From Kitagawia praeruptora (Eukaryota; Streptophyta; Magnoliopsida; Apiales; Apiaceae): a stretch of 64,000 nt of DNA. The position numbers and the translations under genes are program-made. The notes under the pieces are model-generated. The model was given only the letters and a program-made list of their open reading frames with translations, was not told the origin of the DNA and ran no database searches. The stretch is from positions 21,350,501 to 21,414,500 of the forward strand of contig CM075344.1 in the NCBI GenBank assembly GCA_037693485.1, in the 5' to 3' direction. This document shows positions 32,797 through 46,018 of the stretch, one piece after another. The number at the start of each line of letters is the position of its first letter. The stretch's first letter is position 1.

Positions 32797-33186
32797 GGGG
32801 CTTACTCAAATGAGACCCCTCTTATAATGAGACCCTCTCTTATAATGAGTCCCCCTCATATTTCTTTTATTCTAAAGGGCCCCGCTAGGGACACCCAATA
32901 CGAAAAAGACGTATAATTATACTCTCTATCCATTTATCAAAAAAAAAAATAAAAAAATTTTTTTAAAAAAAAATAAAAAATCTGTTGCCACGTCATCAAT
33001 TTTTTTTTTTGAAAAAAAAAATTTAATATTTTTAAATTTTTTTTGATGAATGAATAGATGGTAGAATTATAAGACTTTTTCGTATTGGGTGCCCCTGGCG
33101 GGGCCCTTTAAAATAGATGAAATATGATGGGGACTCATTATAAGGGAGGGTCTCATTATAAGAGGGGTCTCATTTGAGCACCTCCC
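32797..33186. mobile_element. Foldback MULE-type MITE 2 (390 bp)
   Basis: Termini GGGGCTTACTCAAATGAGACC and, inverted, GGGAGGTGCTCAAATGAGACC. The possible 9-bp TSD atatatata (32788-32796, 33187-33195) lies in a TA run, so it is weak evidence. Outer arms have three TTATAATGAG-type words. Inner arms share cccctggcgggg, CACCCAATACGAAAAAG and CTCTATCCAT with MITE 1 at 20876-21243. The centre is an A/T-rich loop with a CACGTCATC remnant. Non-coding. Confidence 0.8.
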
Positions 33187-34300
33187 ATATATATATTTAA
33201 AATACGTATTTGTAGATATAATACAATAAGGTAATGGCAATGTACTGTAATTGTTTAAAAAGTAGGAGGGCATTTAGGTCATTAAACAACAAAAAAGGCT
33301 TCAGGCTTTATACTCTTATAAGTAGATTTACACGTTTAATTTGAATTAAATTTTTGGATATAACGTACTTTCTCGGCGGCAAACTGCAAATGGGATCGGG
33401 GCCGAGGTAATTTTCAAGTAAGTTATACTAACCAGAAGCATTGACTCATTAACAGGCAGATGATGATTGGTGGGAAAAGATAGTTTATACTTGATCAGAG
33501 TACAAATATGGAATTTGGCAGTTAGAGACCAAAAAATTATTCTAGTTAAAAAGACTATCATGTTTTAAACCTTATAAATTAGGGTTCTCTCTGCATGTTA
33601 GATTTCCTCCTCCTTGATCAGTTCCCCTCCCTGGACTAAAGATGCGGCGGCTGAGAAATTACAGTGCTTCGAGAGTGGCAGCCTAGCACGTGTTAATGGT
33701 TAAACATAAAGAATTTTTTTTTTGTGATTTTTGCATGATCGCGACAACGTTTGCTTGTTGAGTCGTTGTAATCTAGCTAATATGTTTTATAACAATCTAC
33801 GAAAATTATGAAAGTTATCATTTTCTTCCTTACACAACTAGTTGTCCATCCCAAACGCATTTGAGATGTTTATTACAAATTAACTTCATCCCAAACGCAT
33901 TTGAGATGTTTATTATTAACTAGCTTTATACCCGATTGCACGAGCATAATTTATCAATATTTTTTACATGAATTTTATAAATTTTAGTTATCTCTATTCA
34001 GAAAAACATTTTGTAAACAAAAACATTATAAATTATAAAATTTTAATTATTGGTCAAATTTATGTCAATTTTGCTTTGAACAATCAAACCGATGACAAAA
34101 GAATTAGTTGAAAACATTGAACAAGTACAAGTTGCATGCCTCGGCCGGTCCTGAACTTTCGGGAGTTCGGTGCGAAAAAAAATTTTAGGCCCTTCAATCC
34201 TTCATTTAATTTTTTTTGAGTAAAATAAAATTTAATTTCAAATGTGAAATTCAACCAAGTATAAATGTAATCATAATTCATAGTACATAACTAAACTTGG
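33187..34300. other. Intergenic with Helitron-end relic and short direct repeat
   Basis: No gene. A 29-bp direct repeat starting catcccaaacgcatttgag occurs at about 33848 and 33889. At 33920 the - strand reads ..GGGTATAAAGCTAG then T, a degraded Helitron 3' end whose body would extend rightward. 34140-34195 (ggccggtcctgaactttcgg) looks like part of another old repeat. Confidence 0.45.
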
Positions 34301-37300
34301 TGTAACGACCCGAAAAATTACGTGTAATTTATTATATTAAAATATATTTTTAATTGATTTTAATGTGTGTTAGTTTATTTTTAATGCATTTAAACGCGTT
34401 ATGATTTTTATTAAATAGGAAAATTATCCCATACGTGTTATGTGACTTCTGTGTAGCATAGATTATTTTATTCTATTTTTCTGTAATTTTTATATTTTTA
34501 GAATACAGTTATTTTGCATTTTAATTTCCGGATTCAGCCCCTATACTGAATCTGAAGCCTTGTTTTTGATAAAATTATTTTTATATAATGATAGGATATT
34601 TAAAGATGCATTATTTTGTAATTTTTGTAATGTTCATAATTTTTGGAAAATTTTGACATATATATTGTATTTGTTTAAAAATAAAAATTTTACATTTTTA
34701 TCCCATAAAAATGATTTTTAGGGCTTAATAATTTTAATTAGGGGTTAAAAATATTTTTGGGGTATTAATTTTCAGATTTATATAAATAGCAGAATTTTAT
34801 TATTAATTGTTAAAATTAATCAAAAATCAGATTTTTGATTTTTATTTTCTGAAAATTCTGGAAAATTGTTCTTGGTGTTCTTGAGGATCAAACCCGTTTT
34901 TCACAGTGATTCCGGCATCCAAATCGATCATGTGAGTAACCAAACTGAAGCTCTTGATCTCTACTACATGTTTATGTGTGTTTTAACATCCTAAATTGCT
35001 TGAATCGAAAATTCATAATTTTAGTTTAATATTCGAATTTTCTCGAATTTATTTTGGATTGTAGGATGATTTGTTGTTGATATGGTTAGTATCTATAGAT
35101 TGTATATGATCCCAGGAGCATCATGATAATTTTTGTTTGATTTTTAGTATCTTAAAACTCGAAATCGATTTTTGTGGGGGTGAGAATAATTTTCAATTTT
35201 CCTGGTTGATTGTTGATTGTTTGATGATTTTGATGATTGATATGAGTCATTGAACTCCTGGGCTTTGATTTGGTATAAAGAACGTTTGATTTGGTTAAGA
35301 AATGAGCAAAATCGAATTTTGATCGGATAATCTTTGAAGGTCGCCGGAATTATTTCGGTTTTGGCCGGATTTTCGTTTTGATTGATTCTGGGTTTGATGG
35401 AATGATATAGTTGTGTTTAGAATGCGATTTGGAGTGATTTTGAGACTGAAAACGCAGCAAATGGTGCGTTTTTATGGTCACCGGAGCCTTGCCGGATTCT
35501 GGGTTGGTCGCCGGAATCTGGGGAGCTGCCATTAAAGCTGATGAATGTTCTTGGAGCATTCATACGAAGAACAGTGGAGATGGTGATGAACAGTACCCAT
35601 TTGATCCTAAAAATCTGTTAACCTTTTCTGAAAAGTGATTTTGGAAAATTATTTTCAAAATTATTTATAAATTCGAATTTTATTTTCAGAAATTCGAAAA
35701 ATACTTTTAAAAATTCGAAAAATCATTTTTAAATTTCGAAAAATTATTTTTAATTTCGAAAAATAGTTTTAAAATTTTAATAAATTATTTTTAATTCGAA
35801 ATTTATTTTATTTGATTATTTTAAATTTATTTAGCTAATATCTTAATTAATTTAAATTGATTGGTTAATTAATATTAATCAATTAATTTAATTAATTAAA
35901 TATTATTTAAATATAATTGAAAATAATCAGATTTAATTATTTTGGAAAATAAAATGATTTATTTATTTTCTAAATATTATTTTACCTTTAATATTTATTT
36001 CTTTATTTGTTTAAAATTTAATAAAATTGTTTTAAATCCTAAAAATAATCCGGGAACGGTAAAAATAGTTTTAAAATTCTAAAATTATTTATAAACCCGG
36101 ATTAAATATTTACTAAAAAAATATTTTGGGGATCCAATAATTAACCAAAGGGTTTATTAATGATCCTTTTCGATTCGGGAAGGGTTATTTAAATCTTTTA
36201 AAATTCTTTTAATTATTCTAAAAATACTTTTAAATATTATAATAATAATTTGAGTGCTCTTTTAATGGTGAGTCGTATCCGTGCTATGTGTTGATTGGTT
36301 ACGTGACAAGTATATATGTATTTGATTTGAGGATTAATGATGTATCTCCAGGATTAATTATTGTTTCGAGGAATAATTGTGTCTTGAGGATTAATTGATT
36401 ATCATGTTTCTTTATCGATGAATAAGATAAATGTTTTAAGGATTATCTATCGATTGAGTTGATTAATAAATAATTAATTTGAATATTCAATTAATTTAAT
36501 TATTCTTATTAATTGCGTATTAATTAAACCGTTTGTCCGTTTTCAACGAGAAAAGTATTTCTGGAATTAGAAAAATGACCCGGTTCTTATAAAAATAGTT
36601 TTAAGTTAAAATTCAACTTTTAAATTTTGGTCGACTTTTTACCAAACCTTTTTATTGAGTCGGTTATATTTGATAATTAGGGTTTTGACCTGTTTCTGTT
36701 TTAAAAATATTGGATAAAATCTTTTTATGATCTGATCAACGTGCTATGTGATTATGTGATCTGCTTATTGAGTCTCTTTACGTGCAATGTGAATTATTAA
36801 GGTATTAAGTAGCGAGGGTTATGATGTAAATCGAGTTTTGATTGATATATATAGTTAATGTGTGTTAATTGTTTATATGATTTATGCGATAAGTTGTCGT
36901 TAAGAGTAGACGACGTTTTCTTTGATTTACTGGCAACGATGACGATATCGTTTGTTTTCAAGGATTAATTGGTAAGTATTGACTTAGGTTTGTCAGCGGA
37001 GATAAGTAGATGTTTAATAAAGGAGATTGGAGATGGATGAAATATTCTTTGTGGGTTATGAAGAAGGTTGGAGATGGAGACAGTATTGTTTGTGGAATTG
37101 CTGGTTTACTTGTGAGGTGTTTTAACACCGGGAAAATGTCTATGTTCAAAGGGGACATTTCCAATTATTTTCTTCTGGCAGAGATATTGAAGTAGAAGCG
37201 CGGGTTCGATATCGGCGGATCAGATTCGTGGCAATCGCAAGAGCGTCAAACCAACGAATGATTATAATAGAAATTGTGATGCCGTAAGATAGAAGAAGAA

Positions 37301-38526
37301 AATAGATGTGTTACTTCGACTTTGCGCAACAGCTAAGGACCAGAGGCAAGTATTTTCCCCTTGATCATCTTATACACTGTTTATTTTATGTTCATTGATT
37401 CATATCATGATGAATAGCTATTGTTCAAAGCTATTTGTGATTCTTAAATATTTTTGTGCGAACACAGTTGCTTGATATTGTTACCCTTGATGTGGGGAAT
37501 TGTTTAAGATAAACTCTTCATATCCTTATTATAGTATTAAATAATAAGGATGTGAACTGTATGTGAAACTAAGCATTTCCTGTTGAATTCGGAAATTGCT
37601 CTATTGGATTGGAAAATAGTAAAGCGTAGGAGGCCACATCGAGTAGTTGGTCCAGCTATATTTAAGGAGGATATGGTAACCATTCCATCTTCCTATAGGC
37701 TAACATTACTTGCCTATTTTGGTACCCTCAAGAAATCCGAATTATAGCACGGGTATCGTAACGTACCAGTGACTATAAAGGGTCCCATTGCTTATGAACC
37801 TGATCAGGGGGCAATGGTGGTTTGTGTTTCAGTTATATAAGTGTATCCAATCCATATCGCCCGAATGGCTATATTATATTGTGAATTGGCAGATGATTCA
37901 TTTTTATGACATGCCAAATGATTTCAGTTATGGTTTGAATTATATCACAGTTGTTGATTCAGTTTGCTCTATAAACTGTTTTACATTTCAGTTGATTTTA
38001 TGCCCCACTTATCCTGGTTTTATATCAAAATTTTTATACACTTGCTGAGCATTTCTTTCGCTCATACTTGCTGTTGCAAATCCTAACATTTCAGTAAGGT
38101 GGTTTGGCTAGACTTATTCGCTCACTTCAGAAAGAGAAGAGGCGTGATGCTATTTCGAAGATGACTTGGGCTCAGGATGTCTGGATTTAGAGTAAGATCT
38201 ATTTTATATAATTGAGTTCTAATATTTATTATTATTATGTAATTGTCTAGTTAGCATGGTGTACTTTTTATCGAAGTTACACCAGTGGTTTAAGATTTGA
38301 TCAAAGAGAATGTTGTAAAGAAGGAATGTTTTTTTATTTAATGGAATTTGGATTCTTGTTTCTAGCTCTATAACCTTAAAAGATCTTGGTATGTTTGGGG
38401 TCACAGATGTTATATTTTCAGTGTTGGACAATCACAAGTGAATGATTATTATTAAACAGATGTTTTATTTTGAGGATTTTCGCGTGACAACCAAATCTTC
38501 TGACCCCGGATTTGGGGGGTGTCACA
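34301..38526 (+). repeat. 5' LTR of the LARD-like element (4,226 bp)
   Basis: A constant 5,557-base offset relates it to the 3' LTR with no length difference. The only mismatch I noticed is T at 35203 against G at 40760. Content is non-coding: A+T-rich with TTCGAAAAAT-type words at about 35690-35760. The short ORFs repeat identically in both copies and carry no known domain. Confidence 0.97.
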
Positions 38527-38528
38527 GT

Positions 38529-38540
38529 TGGTATCAGAGC
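38529..38540 (+). other. Primer binding site of the LARD-like element
   Basis: TGGTATCAGAGC, two bases after the 5' LTR. Confidence 0.85.
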
Positions 38541-39843
38541 AGGGTTATAGTAAACTAGAAACGAGAGTGTGTAGGAGTGTGTATAGCTAAGTAAGGAACG
38601 TCAGAGCTCATGTAGAGTTCCTGTTGGACTATTGGATATAGTACCAATTAGTAAGTTAAGATTGGAATACTCATTTTAAGATGGTTGTGCTGAGCTGGAT
38701 AGACCGCCTTGCGGATGGAGATGGCTGTTGTGGAATCTTCAGAGATTATTACGAGTCAACGACAACGTACGGTATCGATATCCTTAAAACGTGGAAAGGA
38801 ATAAGCTTAAATTCGAATGACGAGCTATCGAAGGAATTGGCAAAGAAGGCATAAGTAGTGACCTTGGCAATACCTTTTCTTTCTATGAATTATTTTGATA
38901 TCCCTCCTAAAGAGGTAATCGTTAAAAGATATTTCTCATCTTCTAAACAGTGACATTTTGATACTTGTGTTCAATCTCCATTTTGAATCTCAATTGTTTT
39001 AGTGGTTACTATGAAACCTATTTTCAAATTTCTGAGACTTTCAACTTTTTGTTTTCTCCAATGATTAATAACCATATTTGCAATATAGTACCACTTGTTC
39101 GGTACTTTCTTCCTGGTTCTTCTTTTCGGAAAATAACAAATTTGGAATTCCTTTCATATTTCTCTACTCCTACTGAGACGAACAACCCTATTTATAGGGG
39201 ACACCAGGTATATCTGTCTGTGTGATAGAAGTTGGATGGGACGTCATCACTGGTGTGTTGTGTATTACAAGAAGGCTGGCCACCTTTATCTGTAAATGTC
39301 GGAGCTAAGACACACAACGTCGGGTTCATGTGATCATATTGATCTCTCAGTTATTCTTTCATTTCAAATCAAGTTGCTTTATTCATAACCACAATTGTGG
39401 AACATTTGTTATGATATGGAATCCGTTCTCTTCAAAATTTCATAATTCTTGTTATCTCTATTAAATTTCAAGGGTATGCCAATCTGGTTAGAATAAGCGA
39501 AATTCGCTGATAGAAATTAGATTCGCAATGGAATCGCCAAGAGCAAGAGCAAGTCCTAAAATGATTAGAATATCAGTGACATATCAATGGAATCAGTTCT
39601 CTCTCTCTCTCAAGGAAATTATGTTAATGGAAAGTTGGTCGAGCCATATTTGAAACGAATAACGATGGGTTGTACGACTCCAGTGATAACTGTGTCAGAT
39701 AGAGACCCTATAACTGAATTGAGATTTTGGAGAAGTTGTTTAAGAAGGAACACTATCCCCAGTTTTGTAAAGCAAGTATTGATGATGAAGAAATTAAGGA
39801 ACCCCACTAGTTGCCTTAGCTGATTCCGAGGACGGAATCCTTA
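38541..39843 (+). pseudogene. Interior of LARD-like element with gypsy integrase relic
   Basis: Most of the interior is non-coding. In frame at 39587-39823 the peptide includes VEPYLKRITMGCTTPVITVS followed by DRDPITELRFWRS. This matches the Ty3/gypsy integrase core around its second catalytic Asp (usually Y.KEIVRLHGVP.SIVSDRDPRFTSRFW). The flanking integrase, RT and gag are gone. This places the element's ancestry in Ty3/gypsy, consistent with its LTR ends. Confidence 0.7.
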
Positions 39844-39857
39844 TAAGGGGGGAAGAA
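39844..39857 (+). other. Polypurine tract of the LARD-like element
   Basis: aaggggggaagaa immediately before the 3' LTR start at 39858. Confidence 0.8.
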
Positions 39858-42800
39858 TGTAACGACCCGAAAAATTACGTGTAATTTATTATATTAAAAT
39901 ATATTTTTAATTGATTTTAATGTGTGTTAGTTTATTTTTAATGCATTTAAACGCGTTATGATTTTTATTAAATAGGAAAATTATCCCATACGTGTTATGT
40001 GACTTCTGTGTAGCATAGATTATTTTATTCTATTTTTCTGTAATTTTTATATTTTTAGAATACAGTTATTTTGCATTTTAATTTCCGGATTCAGCCCCTA
40101 TACTGAATCTGAAGCCTTGTTTTTGATAAAATTATTTTTATATAATGATAGGATATTTAAAGATGCATTATTTTGTAATTTTTGTAATGTTCATAATTTT
40201 TGGAAAATTTTGACATATATATTGTATTTGTTTAAAAATAAAAATTTTACATTTTTATCCCATAAAAATGATTTTTAGGGCTTAATAATTTTAATTAGGG
40301 GTTAAAAATATTTTTGGGGTATTAATTTTCAGATTTATATAAATAGCAGAATTTTATTATTAATTGTTAAAATTAATCAAAAATCAGATTTTTGATTTTT
40401 ATTTTCTGAAAATTCTGGAAAATTGTTCTTGGTGTTCTTGAGGATCAAACCCGTTTTTCACAGTGATTCCGGCATCCAAATCGATCATGTGAGTAACCAA
40501 ACTGAAGCTCTTGATCTCTACTACATGTTTATGTGTGTTTTAACATCCTAAATTGCTTGAATCGAAAATTCATAATTTTAGTTTAATATTCGAATTTTCT
40601 CGAATTTATTTTGGATTGTAGGATGATTTGTTGTTGATATGGTTAGTATCTATAGATTGTATATGATCCCAGGAGCATCATGATAATTTTTGTTTGATTT
40701 TTAGTATCTTAAAACTCGAAATCGATTTTTGTGGGGGTGAGAATAATTTTCAATTTTCCGGGTTGATTGTTGATTGTTTGATGATTTTGATGATTGATAT
40801 GAGTCATTGAACTCCTGGGCTTTGATTTGGTATAAAGAACGTTTGATTTGGTTAAGAAATGAGCAAAATCGAATTTTGATCGGATAATCTTTGAAGGTCG
40901 CCGGAATTATTTCGGTTTTGGCCGGATTTTCGTTTTGATTGATTCTGGGTTTGATGGAATGATATAGTTGTGTTTAGAATGCGATTTGGAGTGATTTTGA
41001 GACTGAAAACGCAGCAAATGGTGCGTTTTTATGGTCACCGGAGCCTTGCCGGATTCTGGGTTGGTCGCCGGAATCTGGGGAGCTGCCATTAAAGCTGATG
41101 AATGTTCTTGGAGCATTCATACGAAGAACAGTGGAGATGGTGATGAACAGTACCCATTTGATCCTAAAAATCTGTTAACCTTTTCTGAAAAGTGATTTTG
41201 GAAAATTATTTTCAAAATTATTTATAAATTCGAATTTTATTTTCAGAAATTCGAAAAATACTTTTAAAAATTCGAAAAATCATTTTTAAATTTCGAAAAA
41301 TTATTTTTAATTTCGAAAAATAGTTTTAAAATTTTAATAAATTATTTTTAATTCGAAATTTATTTTATTTGATTATTTTAAATTTATTTAGCTAATATCT
41401 TAATTAATTTAAATTGATTGGTTAATTAATATTAATCAATTAATTTAATTAATTAAATATTATTTAAATATAATTGAAAATAATCAGATTTAATTATTTT
41501 GGAAAATAAAATGATTTATTTATTTTCTAAATATTATTTTACCTTTAATATTTATTTCTTTATTTGTTTAAAATTTAATAAAATTGTTTTAAATCCTAAA
41601 AATAATCCGGGAACGGTAAAAATAGTTTTAAAATTCTAAAATTATTTATAAACCCGGATTAAATATTTACTAAAAAAATATTTTGGGGATCCAATAATTA
41701 ACCAAAGGGTTTATTAATGATCCTTTTCGATTCGGGAAGGGTTATTTAAATCTTTTAAAATTCTTTTAATTATTCTAAAAATACTTTTAAATATTATAAT
41801 AATAATTTGAGTGCTCTTTTAATGGTGAGTCGTATCCGTGCTATGTGTTGATTGGTTACGTGACAAGTATATATGTATTTGATTTGAGGATTAATGATGT
41901 ATCTCCAGGATTAATTATTGTTTCGAGGAATAATTGTGTCTTGAGGATTAATTGATTATCATGTTTCTTTATCGATGAATAAGATAAATGTTTTAAGGAT
42001 TATCTATCGATTGAGTTGATTAATAAATAATTAATTTGAATATTCAATTAATTTAATTATTCTTATTAATTGCGTATTAATTAAACCGTTTGTCCGTTTT
42101 CAACGAGAAAAGTATTTCTGGAATTAGAAAAATGACCCGGTTCTTATAAAAATAGTTTTAAGTTAAAATTCAACTTTTAAATTTTGGTCGACTTTTTACC
42201 AAACCTTTTTATTGAGTCGGTTATATTTGATAATTAGGGTTTTGACCTGTTTCTGTTTTAAAAATATTGGATAAAATCTTTTTATGATCTGATCAACGTG
42301 CTATGTGATTATGTGATCTGCTTATTGAGTCTCTTTACGTGCAATGTGAATTATTAAGGTATTAAGTAGCGAGGGTTATGATGTAAATCGAGTTTTGATT
42401 GATATATATAGTTAATGTGTGTTAATTGTTTATATGATTTATGCGATAAGTTGTCGTTAAGAGTAGACGACGTTTTCTTTGATTTACTGGCAACGATGAC
42501 GATATCGTTTGTTTTCAAGGATTAATTGGTAAGTATTGACTTAGGTTTGTCAGCGGAGATAAGTAGATGTTTAATAAAGGAGATTGGAGATGGATGAAAT
42601 ATTCTTTGTGGGTTATGAAGAAGGTTGGAGATGGAGACAGTATTGTTTGTGGAATTGCTGGTTTACTTGTGAGGTGTTTTAACACCGGGAAAATGTCTAT
42701 GTTCAAAGGGGACATTTCCAATTATTTTCTTCTGGCAGAGATATTGAAGTAGAAGCGCGGGTTCGATATCGGCGGATCAGATTCGTGGCAATCGCAAGAG

Positions 42801-44083
42801 CGTCAAACCAACGAATGATTATAATAGAAATTGTGATGCCGTAAGATAGAAGAAGAAAATAGATGTGTTACTTCGACTTTGCGCAACAGCTAAGGACCAG
42901 AGGCAAGTATTTTCCCCTTGATCATCTTATACACTGTTTATTTTATGTTCATTGATTCATATCATGATGAATAGCTATTGTTCAAAGCTATTTGTGATTC
43001 TTAAATATTTTTGTGCGAACACAGTTGCTTGATATTGTTACCCTTGATGTGGGGAATTGTTTAAGATAAACTCTTCATATCCTTATTATAGTATTAAATA
43101 ATAAGGATGTGAACTGTATGTGAAACTAAGCATTTCCTGTTGAATTCGGAAATTGCTCTATTGGATTGGAAAATAGTAAAGCGTAGGAGGCCACATCGAG
43201 TAGTTGGTCCAGCTATATTTAAGGAGGATATGGTAACCATTCCATCTTCCTATAGGCTAACATTACTTGCCTATTTTGGTACCCTCAAGAAATCCGAATT
43301 ATAGCACGGGTATCGTAACGTACCAGTGACTATAAAGGGTCCCATTGCTTATGAACCTGATCAGGGGGCAATGGTGGTTTGTGTTTCAGTTATATAAGTG
43401 TATCCAATCCATATCGCCCGAATGGCTATATTATATTGTGAATTGGCAGATGATTCATTTTTATGACATGCCAAATGATTTCAGTTATGGTTTGAATTAT
43501 ATCACAGTTGTTGATTCAGTTTGCTCTATAAACTGTTTTACATTTCAGTTGATTTTATGCCCCACTTATCCTGGTTTTATATCAAAATTTTTATACACTT
43601 GCTGAGCATTTCTTTCGCTCATACTTGCTGTTGCAAATCCTAACATTTCAGTAAGGTGGTTTGGCTAGACTTATTCGCTCACTTCAGAAAGAGAAGAGGC
43701 GTGATGCTATTTCGAAGATGACTTGGGCTCAGGATGTCTGGATTTAGAGTAAGATCTATTTTATATAATTGAGTTCTAATATTTATTATTATTATGTAAT
43801 TGTCTAGTTAGCATGGTGTACTTTTTATCGAAGTTACACCAGTGGTTTAAGATTTGATCAAAGAGAATGTTGTAAAGAAGGAATGTTTTTTTATTTAATG
43901 GAATTTGGATTCTTGTTTCTAGCTCTATAACCTTAAAAGATCTTGGTATGTTTGGGGTCACAGATGTTATATTTTCAGTGTTGGACAATCACAAGTGAAT
44001 GATTATTATTAAACAGATGTTTTATTTTGAGGATTTTCGCGTGACAACCAAATCTTCTGACCCCGGATTTGGGGGGTGTCACA
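39858..44083 (+). repeat. 3' LTR of the LARD-like element (4,226 bp)
   Basis: Same length and ends as the 5' LTR, followed by the TSD cttgg. Near identity implies a very recent insertion, since LTRs are identical at integration. Confidence 0.97.
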
Positions 44084-44088
44084 CTTGG

Positions 44089-45037
44089 TGCTTACGTTTT
44101 ACTAAAATAAAATATAAAACCTTAGAACCGAATAATGTACTAAAAATTCTCTCGTATTTTTCATTTATAAAACATATTTACAAATTTATAAATCAAATTT
44201 ATTTTATAAATCAAAGTTTAACTACAAAATAAAGTGTTCCCTTTTACATGCTAAGATTTATACATAGACCTCTACAAATATAGCAGTTACTAAAAAATTT
44301 CTTGCAATTACTAATTGATGATTTGCTTATAATGTTTTGGACCGTTAACCATAAATGCATGCATAAAATTTAATCTCAAATTAATTATATATATACACAT
44401 AAACTGAAATTTATAAATTTTTGGGCTCTTGAACCCAATGGACCTGTGCGGTCGCACCGTCCGCCCATGCCTGCAAATGCAAGTCATCAACCCAACTTTG
44501 AAAACTTGCATGACCTAATTATAAGGGAGTTTGACCTGGGCATGTGGTTGATGCAAAGGTCTAAAATTCAATTTGCAAATTTGTTTAAACTTAGAAGTCA
44601 ATTAGTTTTAGCTTGTACACCTATTTTAAAAAAAAAGAAGAGTTTCGATATCGATCCGTAACTGAATTTCACGTTTTTGAAACAAAATTTTGATTATATA
44701 AACTTGATGTTTTCACTTATTTAGTTTGGATTGAATCAAACTATACAAATCTGAACTTTAGCAGTTAGATGATGGATAACAACGCAAACCAAAGACTACT
44801 TTTCAAGAAAACGACCGCAACGATTCCAGGAATGACGACAATTGTTATGGGGCCAATCGGGAAAATTTAGCATTCAGATTTAAGATTTTTAAGTGTTCTC
44901 GATCAGCGGTACTGTTATTAACAAATTTATTTTTACAGATTTATGAATTAATCAAGAGTTTGACTAGGTACCCTGACAAAAAAAAAAAAAGAAAGAGTTT
45001 GACTAGGTACAGAAATGCCGCCAGACTAGATACTTGT
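44089..45037. other. Intergenic
   Basis: No gene. The local GC-rich word ggtcgcaccgtccgcccatg at 44451-44470 looks like part of an old repeat into which the LARD-like element inserted. Confidence 0.4.
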
Positions 45038-45039
45038 TA

Positions 45040-45296
45040 CTCCCTCCGTCTCATAATATGTTTCCCGTTTGTAAAAACACGTTTGCCAACGCACACTTTC
45101 AATCGTTAATATCTTGAATTTTGTATTAGTACTAAATATGAAAATTTCACTGTATTAAAGTAATCATAAATACGAATCCAACAAGATCACTCATGACTAT
45201 ATTTTATCTTATAAATTATGCGTAAATTAGTAGTCAATCCCTTATAATGAATAGTAAAAAAGTCAAAGTGGGAAACATAATTAGGCACAGAGGGAA
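45040..45296. mobile_element. Stowaway MITE, family A (257 bp)
   Basis: CTCCCTCCGTCTCATAATAT at the left and ..aattaggcacagagggaa at the right, with TA at 45038-45039 and 45297-45298. TA TSD and CTCCCTCCGT termini define Stowaway-type Tc1/mariner MITEs. Non-coding. Confidence 0.85.
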
Positions 45297-45382
45297 TACT
45301 ATATAAGTGTAGTAAGATTGTACGAATCTATATACGGAACATTTGAAGTTCTACAATTACATATACAACTCTTTGTTAATTA

Positions 45383-45665
45383 CTCCCTCCGTCCATTTCA
45401 TTTTTTTACACTTTCTATTTTGGGTCGTCCATTCCATTTCTTTACATTACTAAAAATTGTAACTTTTAACAATAAAATATATTATTACATCCACTACCTC
45501 ACTCAACCTTTTCAACCCTTTACACTATTACACCCACTACTTCACTTATTTTAATAATAAAATTACTATTACACCCACTACTACATTTATTTTAACAATA
45601 TTATATCTACTATCTTGGTCTCCGTGCAAAAAGCAAATGTAAAGAAATCAAAAAAACGGAGAGAG
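45383..45665. mobile_element. Stowaway MITE, family B (283 bp)
   Basis: CTCCCTCCGTCCATTTCATT at the left, ..aaaacggagagag at the right, TA at 45381-45382 and 45666-45667. Same family as the remnant at 31095-31258. Non-coding. Confidence 0.88.
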
Positions 45666-46018
45666 TATAAGTTTTCGATGGCTCAATTGAATTACATGCA
45701 AACTATAGTTCTGCTTCTTGGGATATTAGTGCCTGCCTTTAGGATAACAGGTTTATTAATTCTTTCTTTTTGTGTTTCATAAAGATTAATATTCGGTATA
45801 TTATAGTTACTACAGAGGAAGGCATTTAATTAAAGTTTATCGTAAATTTATTTACAATTTACAATTGAGTTTAATAGACAAAGTGGATATATTATAATGC
45901 ACATTTATAATTCATGTTGCTAAAAATTATTGATCTCCAGAATAAGGAAATCAGTTTGTAACTGAATAGACGCAAAAAAAAATGTAGTTTTTTTTATTAA
46001 TATCTGCATACAAAATCT
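45666..46018. other. A+T-rich spacer
   Basis: No gene or repeat recognised. Confidence 0.4.

Larger units (their letters stand above)
34301..44083 (+). mobile_element. Giant-LTR non-autonomous Ty3/gypsy-type element (LARD-like, 9,783 bp)
   Basis: Two 4,226-bp LTRs (34301-38526, 39858-44083) flank only 1,331 bp of interior. The ends are TGTAACGACC...GGTGTCACA. The TSD cttgg is at 34296-34300 and 44084-44088. A Met-tRNA-type PBS follows the 5' LTR and a purine tract precedes the 3' LTR. The interior has no intact gag or pol, only an integrase relic. LARDs (large retrotransposon derivatives) are known with LTRs of this size, but usually with a longer interior. Mobility must depend on a gypsy partner. 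Confidence 0.95.

Noticed and set aside
36958..37195. Pairs of 60-86-codon ORFs in the giant LTRs (also at 42515-42752)
   Set aside because: Identical in both LTRs because the LTRs are; no domain, and overlapping on both strands.
34301..44083. Large tandem segmental duplication of 4.2 kb
   Set aside because: TG/CA ends, PBS, purine tract and a 5-bp TSD show the copies are LTRs of one element.
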